Assembly: GCA_963784425.1 (NCBI GenBank)
Contig: CAWARM010000011.1
Location: forward strand, 372,001-436,000
Length of the DNA: 64,000 nucleotides
Direction of reading: 5' to 3'
Source of the DNA: SHZL01 sp963784425
Lineage (GTDB): Bacteria > Pseudomonadota > Gammaproteobacteria > Xanthomonadales > SZUA-36
A program made the translations under genes and the position numbers. Numbering within the stretch: the stretch's first letter is position 1; each line of letters opens with the position of its first letter. This document shows, piece by piece, positions 18,256 to 26,652 of the stretch. The notes below the pieces were generated by a model that did not search any database, was not told the DNA's origin, and saw only the letters and a program-made list of their open reading frames with translations.

Positions 18256-20340
18256 CTATTGACTGGACAGTAGCCTGCGCAACTCGGCAGGATCGGTGAC
18301 GGGCGCCTGGCAGGTCATACGCCGGCACAGGTAGGCAGTGGGCACCCCGTTCATCATGCCGCGCTGCGCCAGCAAGGGCACGACTGCACTGTCCATCTCA
18401 GGCCCTGCTGCAACCACCAGATTGGGGCGATAGAGTTCATTCACTACGGACCGAAACCCCGACAAGGCCGGCGACGGCCCAATCAGGGCCAACTCACATG
18501 GATCGCCGAGCATAAAGCTGGCGACGCTGAGCCACTCCCCGAACCCGGAAGGATAGCGGCCCATCAGGTCCGTGCGCGCAGCCACCGAGTCCTCGGCCGT
18601 CTGCAGGAATTCCGCGTTTCCGCTGTATAGGCCAAGCCGGAACAACACCAATGCGGCCTTGGCATTACCGCTGGGCATGGCATTGTCCTGAACATCGCGG
18701 GGGCGCAGGATCAATTGTTCATGGTCGTCCGAGGTATCATAGAAACCGGGGTTCAAGGGGTCTTTGAAATGCCGCAGCATGGTATGGCCGAGTTCATGCG
18801 CCCAGCTAAACCAGCGCCCGTCAAACCCTGCCTCGTACAAGCTGAGCAGCCCTTCGGCCAGGCAGGCGTAATCTTCCAGGTAGGCATTGAGTTTGGCCGA
18901 CGTGCCCGCTTTCCAGGTACGCCACAAACGGCCCCAGTCACGGCCATTCGCGCGGCCAATCTCACGACGGAACTCGCGCTGCAGGAATTCCGCATTACGC
19001 TCCGCCACGGCGATGTAATCTGCGCGCTGCAGCACCCTGCCCGCTTCCGCAAAAGCGCTCAGCATCAGGCCATTCCAGGAGGCCAGCACCTTGTCATCCA
19101 GCCCCGGCCAGATGCGTTTGCTGCGCACCTGCAGGAGACGCTGCCTGCAATCACGCAGCAGGGCCTCCAGCTGCTCTTCGGTTTCGCCCCTCTCCCCGGC
19201 AAACTCGGCCAGGGAACGCTTGAGGTTGAGGATATTTGTGCCTTCCCAGTTACCGCCGTCGCTGACGCCATACACCTGCATGAAGCTACCAGCTTCGGCT
19301 CCGAGCACAGCGCGGATTTCTGCAGCACTCCAGACGTAGAACTTGCCTTCTACCCCCTCACTGTCCGCATCCAGGCTGCTGTAGAAACCTCCGTCCTCGT
19401 GGCGCATCTCACGCACCACGTAATCCAGCGTTTGTTCGGCCACCCGGCGAAATGACTCATCACCGGTCACCTGCCAGGCGCGCAGATAGACTCGGGCGAG
19501 CTGCGCATTGTCGTACAGCATTTTTTCAAAGTGCGGCACCAGCCAGTCGTTGTCGGTGGAATAACGCGCAAAGCCTCCGCCCAGGTGATCGTATATTCCC
19601 CCCTGCGCCATGTGCTGCAGGCTTACGCGCACCATGTCCAGCGCCTGCACATTTCCGCTGCGCAGATGCTCGCGCAGCAGGAAATCCAGCAGCATGGGCT
19701 GGGGAAATTTGGGCGCGCCGCCAAAACCACCCCGTTGTGCATCGAATCGACTGGCAAGATCGGCGAGCGCCCGTTCCAGCACGCCGGTATGCAGCGGCTT
19801 GACCTGCGTTCCTGCGGCCGGTGCAGCAAGCAAACCTTCCTGCAACTGCAGGCTGATGTTATTGGCGCTGCTCTGCACTTCATCCTGCCTGCCTTCCCAG
19901 GCCGCAGCGATGCCGGACAGGACCTGCCGGAAAGACGGCATTCCGTAACGCGGTTCGAGGGGATAGTAGGTGCCGCTGAAAAACGGCTTGCCTTCGGGCG
20001 TAAGAAATACCGTCATCGGCCAGCCGCCGTGACCGGTCATGCTGGTGACTGCCGCCATGTAAATACTGTCGAGGTCGGGACGTTCCTCGCGATCCACTTT
20101 GATATTGATGAACCAGCGGTTCATGAGTGCGGCCGTTTCCTCGTGCTCAAAGGACTCGTGGGCCATCACGTGGCACCAGTGGCAGGCTGCATAGCCGATG
20201 CTCAACAGCACGGGCTTGTGTTGCGCCTTGGCCAGGGCCAGCGCTTCCTCCCCCCATGGATACCAGTCAACGGGATTGTCGACGTGCTGCAGTAAATAGG
20301 GGCTGGATTCAGAAGCCAGGTGGTTGGGCATTTGCGTCAC
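18256..20340 (-). CDS. DUF255 thioredoxin-fold protein (YyaL/SPATA20 family)
   Basis: A 694-residue protein. The N-terminal thioredoxin-like DUF255 domain contains HVDNPVDWYPWGEEA and GYAACHWCHVMAHESFE (CxxC near residue 52). It is followed by an (alpha/alpha)6-barrel glycosidase-like region (GGIYDHLGGGFARYS, LVPHFEKMLYDNAQL, ASWNGLMLSAFAEAGR). The family is widespread and its biochemical role is not settled. The start overlaps the end of the downstream-encoded decarboxylase gene (20309-20340), so the two form a leftward operon. ATG 20331 is an alternative start. Confidence 0.9.
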   Translation of the reverse strand: MTQMPNHLASESSPYLLQHVDNPVDWYPWGEEALALAKAQHKPVLLSIGYAACHWCHVMAHESFEHEETAALMNRWFINIKVDREERPDLDSIYMAAVTSMTGHGGWPMTVFLTPEGKPFFSGTYYPLEPRYGMPSFRQVLSGIAAAWEGRQDEVQSSANNISLQLQEGLLAAPAAGTQVKPLHTGVLERALADLASRFDAQRGGFGGAPKFPQPMLLDFLLREHLRSGNVQALDMVRVSLQHMAQGGIYDHLGGGFARYSTDNDWLVPHFEKMLYDNAQLARVYLRAWQVTGDESFRRVAEQTLDYVVREMRHEDGGFYSSLDADSEGVEGKFYVWSAAEIRAVLGAEAGSFMQVYGVSDGGNWEGTNILNLKRSLAEFAGERGETEEQLEALLRDCRQRLLQVRSKRIWPGLDDKVLASWNGLMLSAFAEAGRVLQRADYIAVAERNAEFLQREFRREIGRANGRDWGRLWRTWKAGTSAKLNAYLEDYACLAEGLLSLYEAGFDGRWFSWAHELGHTMLRHFKDPLNPGFYDTSDDHEQLILRPRDVQDNAMPSGNAKAALVLFRLGLYSGNAEFLQTAEDSVAARTDLMGRYPSGFGEWLSVASFMLGDPCELALIGPSPALSGFRSVVNELYRPNLVVAAGPEMDSAVVPLLAQRGMMNGVPTAYLCRRMTCQAPVTDPAELRRLLSSQ

Positions 20341-21481
20341 TCAACTGGATGATGCGTTCGCTGAAGTAACCGTTGAACTGGGTACGTCCGCTGAGGCTAT
20401 AGGCGCCGATGCTGCCAAACTCTATGTAATCCCCGGGCCCGATGTCTGCAGGCAATGCAAACGTGGCTGGCAAAACATCAGTGGAGTCACAGGTCGGCCC
20501 GAACAGGCGAAACGGCAGCGTCCCGCCCTGCAACGGCAGGCCATCGCGGAAGACGCGGAAGGGATAACCATCGTGCTCCCGGAAGCGCAATTCCCAGAAA
20601 ATGCCATACATGCCGTCGTTCAGGTACAGGCGATCATCGCGACGCAAAAGGACTTCCACCACGGCGGACAATCCCGGCGCCGCCAACGCGCGGCCCGGTT
20701 CGGCCAGGATTACACCACCCGGCGCCAGTGGCAGGGCCCGGGCGGCTTGCTTGACAGCATGAAAGTAATCCTGCAGTGGTGGCACCGAAATCCCAGGATA
20801 AACATAGGGAAATCCTCCGCCTATGTCGACCAGGTTCACCTGGAACGGCAACTCGGCCAGCACGCCGGCGGCGACGCTCATGGCATAGGTATACGCTTCG
20901 GTGCGCATGACAGATGAACCCACGTTAAACGCCAGGGCCGGCTCAGCCCCGAGTTTTGCCAGGGCAGTCATGAGGCCGGCAACCTGCTCCGGTGGCGCGC
21001 CAAATTTCGTCGACAGATCCATCATGGCTGCCGCGTGATGCACCGCCATGCGGGTAAACACCACGACCTGCCGCAGATCCACTTCCCCGGCCAGGATGTC
21101 AATGCCGGAGGCGTGATCAATCATGAAATGGCGCACGCCATAGTGTTCAAACGCTTCGCGGGCCGCACCCCGCAAACGGGTCGGAACCATGAAATAGCAA
21201 CTGGACCCGGGGCAATGCTCGGCGACTAGCGCGATTTCCGGCACGGAGGCGCAGTCAAAGTGCCTCACGCCGCCGGCATGGAGCAGGCGCACTATAGCCG
21301 GGTAATTATTGGCTTTTACTGCATACAGGACCTGGCCGGGGAAACCACTGACAAAGTCTTGTGCGGCGCGGCGGTAAACCTCCGGGTAAATGCAATATAC
21401 GGGCTCACGGGGACGCTCATGCGCGAGCAAGCCCGGGACGTCGGGATAATCGTTGATAAGCCTGTCAGCAACGTCGTTCAT
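20309..21481 (-). CDS. Ornithine-decarboxylase-like fold-III PLP decarboxylase
   Basis: A 390-residue alanine-racemase-fold decarboxylase (ornithine/diaminopimelate/arginine decarboxylase group). The PLP lysine is in VLYAVKANNYP (Lys56). The phosphate-binding glycine loop is LVDIGGGFPYVYPG, the PLP-binding glutamate segment is ILAEPGRAL, and the C-terminal active-site cysteine is in FGPTCDSTDVL. FGPTCDS favours ornithine-type over meso-DAP substrates, so putrescine synthesis is the best guess. A polyamine-related operon (HDAC-like/GNAT/aminotransferase) lies 35 kb away. Overlaps the DUF255 gene by 32 bp. Confidence 0.85.
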   Translation of the reverse strand: MNDVADRLINDYPDVPGLLAHERPREPVYCIYPEVYRRAAQDFVSGFPGQVLYAVKANNYPAIVRLLHAGGVRHFDCASVPEIALVAEHCPGSSCYFMVPTRLRGAAREAFEHYGVRHFMIDHASGIDILAGEVDLRQVVVFTRMAVHHAAAMMDLSTKFGAPPEQVAGLMTALAKLGAEPALAFNVGSSVMRTEAYTYAMSVAAGVLAELPFQVNLVDIGGGFPYVYPGISVPPLQDYFHAVKQAARALPLAPGGVILAEPGRALAAPGLSAVVEVLLRRDDRLYLNDGMYGIFWELRFREHDGYPFRVFRDGLPLQGGTLPFRLFGPTCDSTDVLPATFALPADIGPGDYIEFGSIGAYSLSGRTQFNGYFSERIIQLSDANAQPPGF

Positions 21482-21659
21482 GGATATTTACTCTTATACC
21501 GTCCCGCTTCCCTGCCCGGTCACTTCCATGGCAGCGCAAGCGCGTGATAATAACAGGCACCACCCGCTGCGGCACCCTGCAAGATTAATGCCGGCGTTGA
21601 CGTATGGGCCGATGACCGCTACCTTGCAGCGTAGAATTTGCCCGGTGCCCAAAGCTTTT

Positions 21660-23039
21660 ATGCAGCCAGATATCTACCATCTGCCCATTCGCAGCGATGC
21701 ACTGGGGAAAACCGCCCGCGCCTGGCTGTTGCTGGGCCTCACGTCCCTGGTGGGCGCCGGGGTCTTCTCCTTGCTGCTGGTGCTGGCGCGCACGCCGGGC
21801 GTGCAGGAAATGATTCCATTTATCGACTTTTTCCGCACCGCGCTGGTGGTGCATGTCAATCTGTCGGTTTTGATCTGGTTACTGTGCATGGCAGGCGTCT
21901 TCTGGAGCCTGGCATGTTCCCGCGATGCTCCGGCCTGGGACCGATTGTCGTTCCTGCTGGCCGCATCGGGAACCGCAACGGTCATTGCCTCGCCCTTCCT
22001 GGGCGCGGGTGATCCGCTGATGAACAACTACGTCCCCCTGCTGCGGCACCCGGTTTTCTATGCCGGCCTGGGTTTATTCACCGCGGGAATCAGCTCGCAT
22101 CTGCTACGTTGCATCGTGGGTAGCACGCGTCGCGAAACCAGCCAGCGCGGCCAGCTCAGCGGTGCGGATGCCCTGCGTATCGGCAGTCGCCTGTCGGCAC
22201 TGGTCACCGGCGTTGCAGTGTTTGCATTCCTGGCATCTCTGGTCAGCATCCCGCGCCAGGTTGCAGGTGAGGTCTACTTTGAGTTCCTGTTCTGGGGTGG
22301 CGGCCATGTGCTGCAGTTCACCCACACGCTGCTCATGATGCTGGCATGGGTTCTGCTGGCCAGCCAAAGCGGTTGCCGCTTTGCACTGACCCCACGAATT
22401 ACCGTGATCCTCATGACTTTTCTCGCTTTACCGGTTCTCACCGTGCCGTTTTTTTATATCGCCCACGACATCGTGTCCCCGGGTCACCGACTGGCCTTCA
22501 CCGAGCTGATGAAGTTTGGCGGCCTGTCCTGTTTGCCTTTGGGACTGGCCGTTGCCGCCAGCCTGTGGCAAGCGGAAAAGCCCCTTGGTGAAGCGCGTTA
22601 CCTGCGCGCGGCCCTGTATTCCTCCGTGGCACTTTTTGCCACCGGCGGTGTGCTCGGTTTCATGATCTCCGGCCTGGACATCGTGATCCCGGCCCATTAC
22701 CACGGCTCTACCGTGGGGGTGACCATTGCCTTCATGGGCGTATGTTATTACCTGTTACCGCGTATGGGTTTTGGCGCTATCCCGGCGCGCCTGGCGTTTT
22801 GGCAACCGGTCATTTACGCCAGCGGGCAGTTGCTGCACATCAGCGGCCTGGCCTGGAGCGGTGGCTATGGCGTGCAGCGCAAAACCGCTGGCCTGGACCA
22901 GGGCTTAAGCAACCTCGGCGAGATTGCCGGCATGGGGCTGATGGGACTCGGCGGCCTGATCTCCGTCGTTGGCGGCTTGTTGTTCCTGCTGGTAGCCTAT
23001 CAGTCCATCAGCAAGCGCAATGCCACCAACATCACCTAA
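21660..23039 (+). CDS. Divergent heme-copper subunit I-like protein (NO-reductase-like active site)
   Basis: A 459-residue protein with about 12 membrane helices and scattered heme-copper ligands: H65 in VVHVNLSVLIW (low-spin heme), H216 in WGGGHVLQFTHT, H269-D270 in YIAHDIVSPGH, and H346/H348 in IPAHYHGSTVGV (hemes). There is no His-x3-Tyr in the CuB helix (HVLQF instead) and no His-His pair: an Asp follows the first His. It is therefore unlikely to be a normal O2 reductase. Related non-oxidase members of the superfamily reduce NO. The start is uncertain (ATG 21660 has a poor ribosome site; 21612 is an alternative). A small membrane protein follows, and a NO/O2-type cluster lies opposite. 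Confidence 0.75.
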   Translation: MQPDIYHLPIRSDALGKTARAWLLLGLTSLVGAGVFSLLLVLARTPGVQEMIPFIDFFRTALVVHVNLSVLIWLLCMAGVFWSLACSRDAPAWDRLSFLLAASGTATVIASPFLGAGDPLMNNYVPLLRHPVFYAGLGLFTAGISSHLLRCIVGSTRRETSQRGQLSGADALRIGSRLSALVTGVAVFAFLASLVSIPRQVAGEVYFEFLFWGGGHVLQFTHTLLMMLAWVLLASQSGCRFALTPRITVILMTFLALPVLTVPFFYIAHDIVSPGHRLAFTELMKFGGLSCLPLGLAVAASLWQAEKPLGEARYLRAALYSSVALFATGGVLGFMISGLDIVIPAHYHGSTVGVTIAFMGVCYYLLPRMGFGAIPARLAFWQPVIYASGQLLHISGLAWSGGYGVQRKTAGLDQGLSNLGEIAGMGLMGLGGLISVVGGLLFLLVAYQSISKRNATNIT

Positions 23040-23064
23040 TCAGGAACCCCACGTCCGATCTGCC

Positions 23065-23253
23065 ATGTCCGACTTAATTCTTTTCAGCCTCAACGGCATT
23101 ATTGTCTACTTGCTTTCTGACTGGATTTTGCGCCTCGTGGAACGCAAACGCGGAGCAGTCATCAAGCAACGCCAGATTGTATTTTTTGTAATATTCCTGG
23201 CCCTGGCCCTGTTGAGTTTTTCCCTTTTGCGAAACCTGCTTGAGACTGCCTGA
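23065..23253 (+). CDS. Small two-helix membrane protein
   Basis: A 62-residue protein beginning MSDLILFSLNGIIVYLLSDW, with a hydrophobic helix at about 3-21, a short positive segment (RLVERKRGAVIKQR) and a second helix at about 39-57. It starts 26 bp after the stop of the heme-copper subunit I-like gene in the same direction, so it may be a small accessory subunit. No family was recognised. A longer in-frame start at 23020 would overlap the preceding gene. Confidence 0.6.
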   Translation: MSDLILFSLNGIIVYLLSDWILRLVERKRGAVIKQRQIVFFVIFLALALLSFSLLRNLLETA

Positions 23254-23264
23254 TTCGGGAATAT

Positions 23265-23657
23265 TCAAAGATGCATATGCAGGCGTGCATCAAAGGTCGC
23301 AAAATGCAGGCCGAACCAGTTTGACAGGGAGTCCCGCAGCAAGGCACGTCCGGCGACCGGGTCAGCCGAAAACGAGTCCATCAGGTCCCGGATCTGGTCC
23401 AGCAGTTGCTCGTGGCTGTTCTTGTGCTCCGCATATTCCGCATAGCCGGCAGTGCGCATCAAGCGCTCCTCCAGCGCAAAATGCGCAGAAATCTGTGCAT
23501 GGATTTCCCCCAGCACGCGGTCTACTTCCCGCTCGCTGTGCTCGTCCTCCAGCGTTGCATACACGCTGTTAATAGTGTTGATCATGTCGCGGTGTTCCGT
23601 ATCGACGGAAGCGATGCCCAGGCTAAATGAAGGTTTCCACTGCAGTAGCTGCATCAC
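23265..23657 (-). CDS. Bacteriohemerythrin
   Basis: A 130-residue single-domain hemerythrin binding a diiron-oxo centre. All seven canonical ligands are visible: H22 (TEHRDM), H59 and E63 (AHFALE), H78 and H82 (HKNSH), H118 and D123 (HFATFD). Such proteins bind O2 and sometimes NO. It lies 6 bp downstream of the cytochrome b-FeS fusion in the same leftward operon as the CuA/heme-copper genes, which suggests delivery or sensing of the gas used by that complex. Confidence 0.93.
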   Translation of the reverse strand: MMQLLQWKPSFSLGIASVDTEHRDMINTINSVYATLEDEHSEREVDRVLGEIHAQISAHFALEERLMRTAGYAEYAEHKNSHEQLLDQIRDLMDSFSADPVAGRALLRDSLSNWFGLHFATFDARLHMHL

Positions 23658-23663
23658 GTTCTC

Positions 23664-25748
23664 CTAGCGGATCACAAAAACCTTCCGGTCGCCGTCAAAT
23701 TCAACTACTACGTGCTGCTCCGGACGCAGCACAACACGGCGCTCAAGCTCGTAATCGAAACCTTCTTGCCGGCCCGAGTCGGTCATTCCAATGTGCAGCA
23801 CATGCTCACCCTGCGGAACGGGGAAGCGGGCGTAAATTGTAGACTCGCCATCGCTCCACATGCCGCTGGGTGGCGCAGTGTGCCGGTACACAATGGCATC
23901 ATCGACCCGAAACACCACGGCCACCGGCCTGCGCTCGCGCGGACAGTCTGCAGGTTTGCGCATATTGGGCGGCAATGCGTTGAGTTCCTCCTGGCTGAAG
24001 CGGTGGCATTCCCCCACCCTTTGCCCGGCATGGGAAAACGTCAGCGAGACCACGGCTTCGCCCGGCTTGATCAATTCAAATACCGGCCAGGCAGAAAAAG
24101 CACTGGCTGCCAGGGCAAACAGGCCATACGCCAGCGCCCGCAGTGGCATGCGCAACAGCATGCGCCTGGGCCAGCGATTGCGTGCCGTAGCCGGCAATGG
24201 CACGGTGGCCGCTTGCGGCCCCGGTTGCGCACCCAGGTGCAACCTGAACGCTTCTATGGCTTGCGCGGGGCGGCCATGGTGGTTCCAAGCATCTTCCCAG
24301 CCCAGGGCCACGCGGCCGAGGTCAATGCGTTTGCGCAGGTAGGGGTCACGTTCGCGGTTGATGCGTAAACGCGTCCACTCCGCACCGAGACGGTAGTGAC
24401 AGTCACCGCCGTTACAGCCGGCCAGGAAGACCCCATCCGCCAGGCCCCGGCTGAGGATATAGTCAATGAACGCAGGCGGTAACTGCGCCATGCAGCGCAG
24501 CGTAATCACCGCGGTTGCTGCACCATGTACTGGCCGCAAAACCGGGCTGCTGGCGCAAACAAAAGCTATTACCCGGTTCGGGCCTGCCAGGCCGGCAGCC
24601 GCCAATTCGATGTCGGAACGCAACATGGCCATGCCAAGGTCAGGCAAATCAATGCCCGGCACCAGGGCAGTCGCCTGGCGAAAGGGCGTCGCCGTGGGAC
24701 AGGCTCCCACGCAAATGCCGCAACTGAGACATAGCGCCGGGTCAACTACCGCTTCCTGTTCATAGTTCTTGCCGTCGCTGCGTGGCTGCATATTGATCGC
24801 ATCGAACGGGCAATCATTGGCGCAGCGCTCACAGCCATTGCAATTGTCCAGGTTCACCACGGCAATCGCCGGTGCCTTTGCCGGAGGCAGCCAGGGGGCA
24901 AGGAACAGCAGCGCACTGCAACCGGCCAGCAGCAGCCATAACCCGCCGGGAGACCACGTCTTCATGACGGGATACAGCAGCAGGTAATACCAGTCCAGTG
25001 ACACGCTCTGGGGCGCCAGCGCCAGGTCGGCTACGCCCTGGCTGAGGGCCGGATACAGCAGGGAAAGCAGCACCAGCGTGAGCAAGGTACCGGTCATCAG
25101 CGCGCGCGGCGGATTGATGCGGGGTCCGCTGATGCGGAATACATGCAGCCAGATGGCAAACACCAGGAACAAAGGGAGGCCGATCAGGTGCAGGAAAGCC
25201 ATCAGCGTAAAAAAACGATCGCTCAGGGCCGTGGCACTGAGGAAATTGCGCGCCATGGAATCAGTGAAGATGGGTAGCCGGTCGAGCAGTTCCGCCGAAG
25301 TCAGCGCCACGTACTGGGCCAGCTTGTCCCATACCAGCCAGTACCCGGTAATGCCGAGCGGAATGATGATCCATAACAGTGGAATGCCGGTAACCCAACT
25401 GAACCAGTGCTTGCTCCGGTAGCGGTCAAAGACCCATTCCTTGAGCAGGTGCAATACCAGGCTAACCACTGCCGCATCGGAGGCGTAGCGATGCAGGCTG
25501 CGCATGACGCCGCCGAAATACCACTGGTCGTGAGTGATACGCTCCACGGATGCATAGGCTCCGTCCACGCTGGTCTGGAAAAATATGAACAGCCAGATAC
25601 CACTGACCAGTACGATCCAGAAGAAGAATATGGTCAGCGCACCGAGATAGTGTAGCGGGTTCAGGCGGCTGCCGAAGCCCGATTCCAACGCTGCGCTGGC
25701 GCGCTCAAACAACCAGCGGCCAGGCTTTTGCAAGGCAGCTAACATCAA
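23664..25748 (-). CDS. Cytochrome b - 2x[4Fe-4S] ferredoxin - MvhD-like fusion protein
   Basis: A 694-residue membrane redox protein with an unusual domain order. Residues 30-290 form a cytochrome b N-terminal-type bundle with bis-His pairs H86/H187 and H100/H202. Residues 300-355 hold a two-cluster ferredoxin (CNGCERCANDC and CLSCGICVGAC). Residues 390-480 resemble the MvhD/hydrogenase delta iron-sulfur subunit, with cysteines at 398, 419, 445 and 450 (LAGCNGGDCHYRLG). A further membrane helix lies near 530 and a soluble tail follows. It probably moves electrons between quinone and a soluble FeS partner, in place of a bc1 complex. Overlaps the SCO gene by 4 bp, and hemerythrin follows. Confidence 0.85.
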   Translation of the reverse strand: MMLAALQKPGRWLFERASAALESGFGSRLNPLHYLGALTIFFFWIVLVSGIWLFIFFQTSVDGAYASVERITHDQWYFGGVMRSLHRYASDAAVVSLVLHLLKEWVFDRYRSKHWFSWVTGIPLLWIIIPLGITGYWLVWDKLAQYVALTSAELLDRLPIFTDSMARNFLSATALSDRFFTLMAFLHLIGLPLFLVFAIWLHVFRISGPRINPPRALMTGTLLTLVLLSLLYPALSQGVADLALAPQSVSLDWYYLLLYPVMKTWSPGGLWLLLAGCSALLFLAPWLPPAKAPAIAVVNLDNCNGCERCANDCPFDAINMQPRSDGKNYEQEAVVDPALCLSCGICVGACPTATPFRQATALVPGIDLPDLGMAMLRSDIELAAAGLAGPNRVIAFVCASSPVLRPVHGAATAVITLRCMAQLPPAFIDYILSRGLADGVFLAGCNGGDCHYRLGAEWTRLRINRERDPYLRKRIDLGRVALGWEDAWNHHGRPAQAIEAFRLHLGAQPGPQAATVPLPATARNRWPRRMLLRMPLRALAYGLFALAASAFSAWPVFELIKPGEAVVSLTFSHAGQRVGECHRFSQEELNALPPNMRKPADCPRERRPVAVVFRVDDAIVYRHTAPPSGMWSDGESTIYARFPVPQGEHVLHIGMTDSGRQEGFDYELERRVVLRPEQHVVVEFDGDRKVFVIR

Positions 25749-26584
25749 TTGCTGGCTGATTTGCGCCGTCGCGAACGAAGAGCTTCCAGCAATAACCAGC
25801 TGCCTATGCCCAAAATGGCCAGGGCGCCCACTGCAATCTGCACGAACAGGGAATAATCAAAGCGGTAGCGGCCGGTACTGGGGTCGTACACAGTGCAAAA
25901 CAGCATGACGCGATCGACCAGCCCGGCAGCAAAATGCGCTTGCGCCACAGGCCGGTTAAACACCAGTTCTTTCAAGGGTTCAACCAGCGCGGGAAGTTCA
26001 AATGTTCCGCCATAGACTTGCCGGTAAACCACGCCCTCCCGGTCGACAATCGTGACCTGGTTGATGTGGTCAAAGCCGCGGGGCGAAGGAAAGAAGTCAA
26101 AGCCCACGGCAGCGATCAATTGGCTGATCGTGTTTGCATCGGCGCTGACAAACGCCCAATGGGAGTCATCGATTTTCTGTTCCTGCGCAAAAACCCGCAT
26201 GGCCTCAGGCGTGTCATTGGGCGTATCGAAACCAACAGTCAGTAGCTGGAAACTGTCTTCTCCAAGCGCTTCGCGCGCCGCCTCTGCCGCATTGGCCAGG
26301 TGCCGGGTGATGGCGGGGCACACGTGGTAGCAGGAAGTGAAAACCAGGCTGATCAGGAGTGGCCGTCCGCGAAAATCCGCCAGCTGAACCTGCTCACCAT
26401 TGCTGCCGGTAAACACCAGATCTTCCAACCTGGTGCCAATGGCCGCCTGGGATTTCGCCAGCGACCGGTCGGCATCGTACTGGCCCGGCGCTTCGCCTGT
26501 GGTCTGCACTTCGCCGGCGGCCTGTGAAAGCGGGGGTACAACCAGCAACAGCAGGAGCAGGTAAGGATGCAGAAAAGGATTCAT
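25745..26584 (-). CDS. SCO1/SenC-family copper chaperone
   Basis: A 279-residue periplasmic thioredoxin-fold protein with an N-terminal signal peptide (to about residue 23) and a C-terminal anchor helix near residues 245-265. The copper-binding motif is FTSCYHVCP (CxxxC) with the partner His in GFDHINQVTIVD. It metallates the CuA centre of subunit II in oxidases. A terminator-like hairpin separates it from the subunit I gene upstream, so it and the cytochrome b fusion may be expressed at a different level from the terminal reductase. Confidence 0.92.
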   Translation of the reverse strand: MNPFLHPYLLLLLLVVPPLSQAAGEVQTTGEAPGQYDADRSLAKSQAAIGTRLEDLVFTGSNGEQVQLADFRGRPLLISLVFTSCYHVCPAITRHLANAAEAAREALGEDSFQLLTVGFDTPNDTPEAMRVFAQEQKIDDSHWAFVSADANTISQLIAAVGFDFFPSPRGFDHINQVTIVDREGVVYRQVYGGTFELPALVEPLKELVFNRPVAQAHFAAGLVDRVMLFCTVYDPSTGRYRFDYSLFVQIAVGALAILGIGSWLLLEALRSRRRKSASN

Positions 26585-26601
26585 GAGAGAAGCTTATACA
26601 A

Positions 26602-26631
26602 CAAAACGCCGGGCAGAACAGTGCCCGGCGT
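26602..26631 (-). terminator. Rho-independent terminator or attenuator
   Basis: Read leftward, a 9-bp GC-rich stem (ACGCCGGGC ... GCCCGGCGT, 8-base loop) is followed directly by TTTTGTT. It lies 22 bp after the stop of the heme-copper subunit I gene and 18 bp before the SCO start. It therefore ends, or partly ends, transcription of the three-subunit reductase operon before the accessory genes. Confidence 0.75.
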
Positions 26632-26652
26632 CTGGTTGTTTAGTGGCAAATT

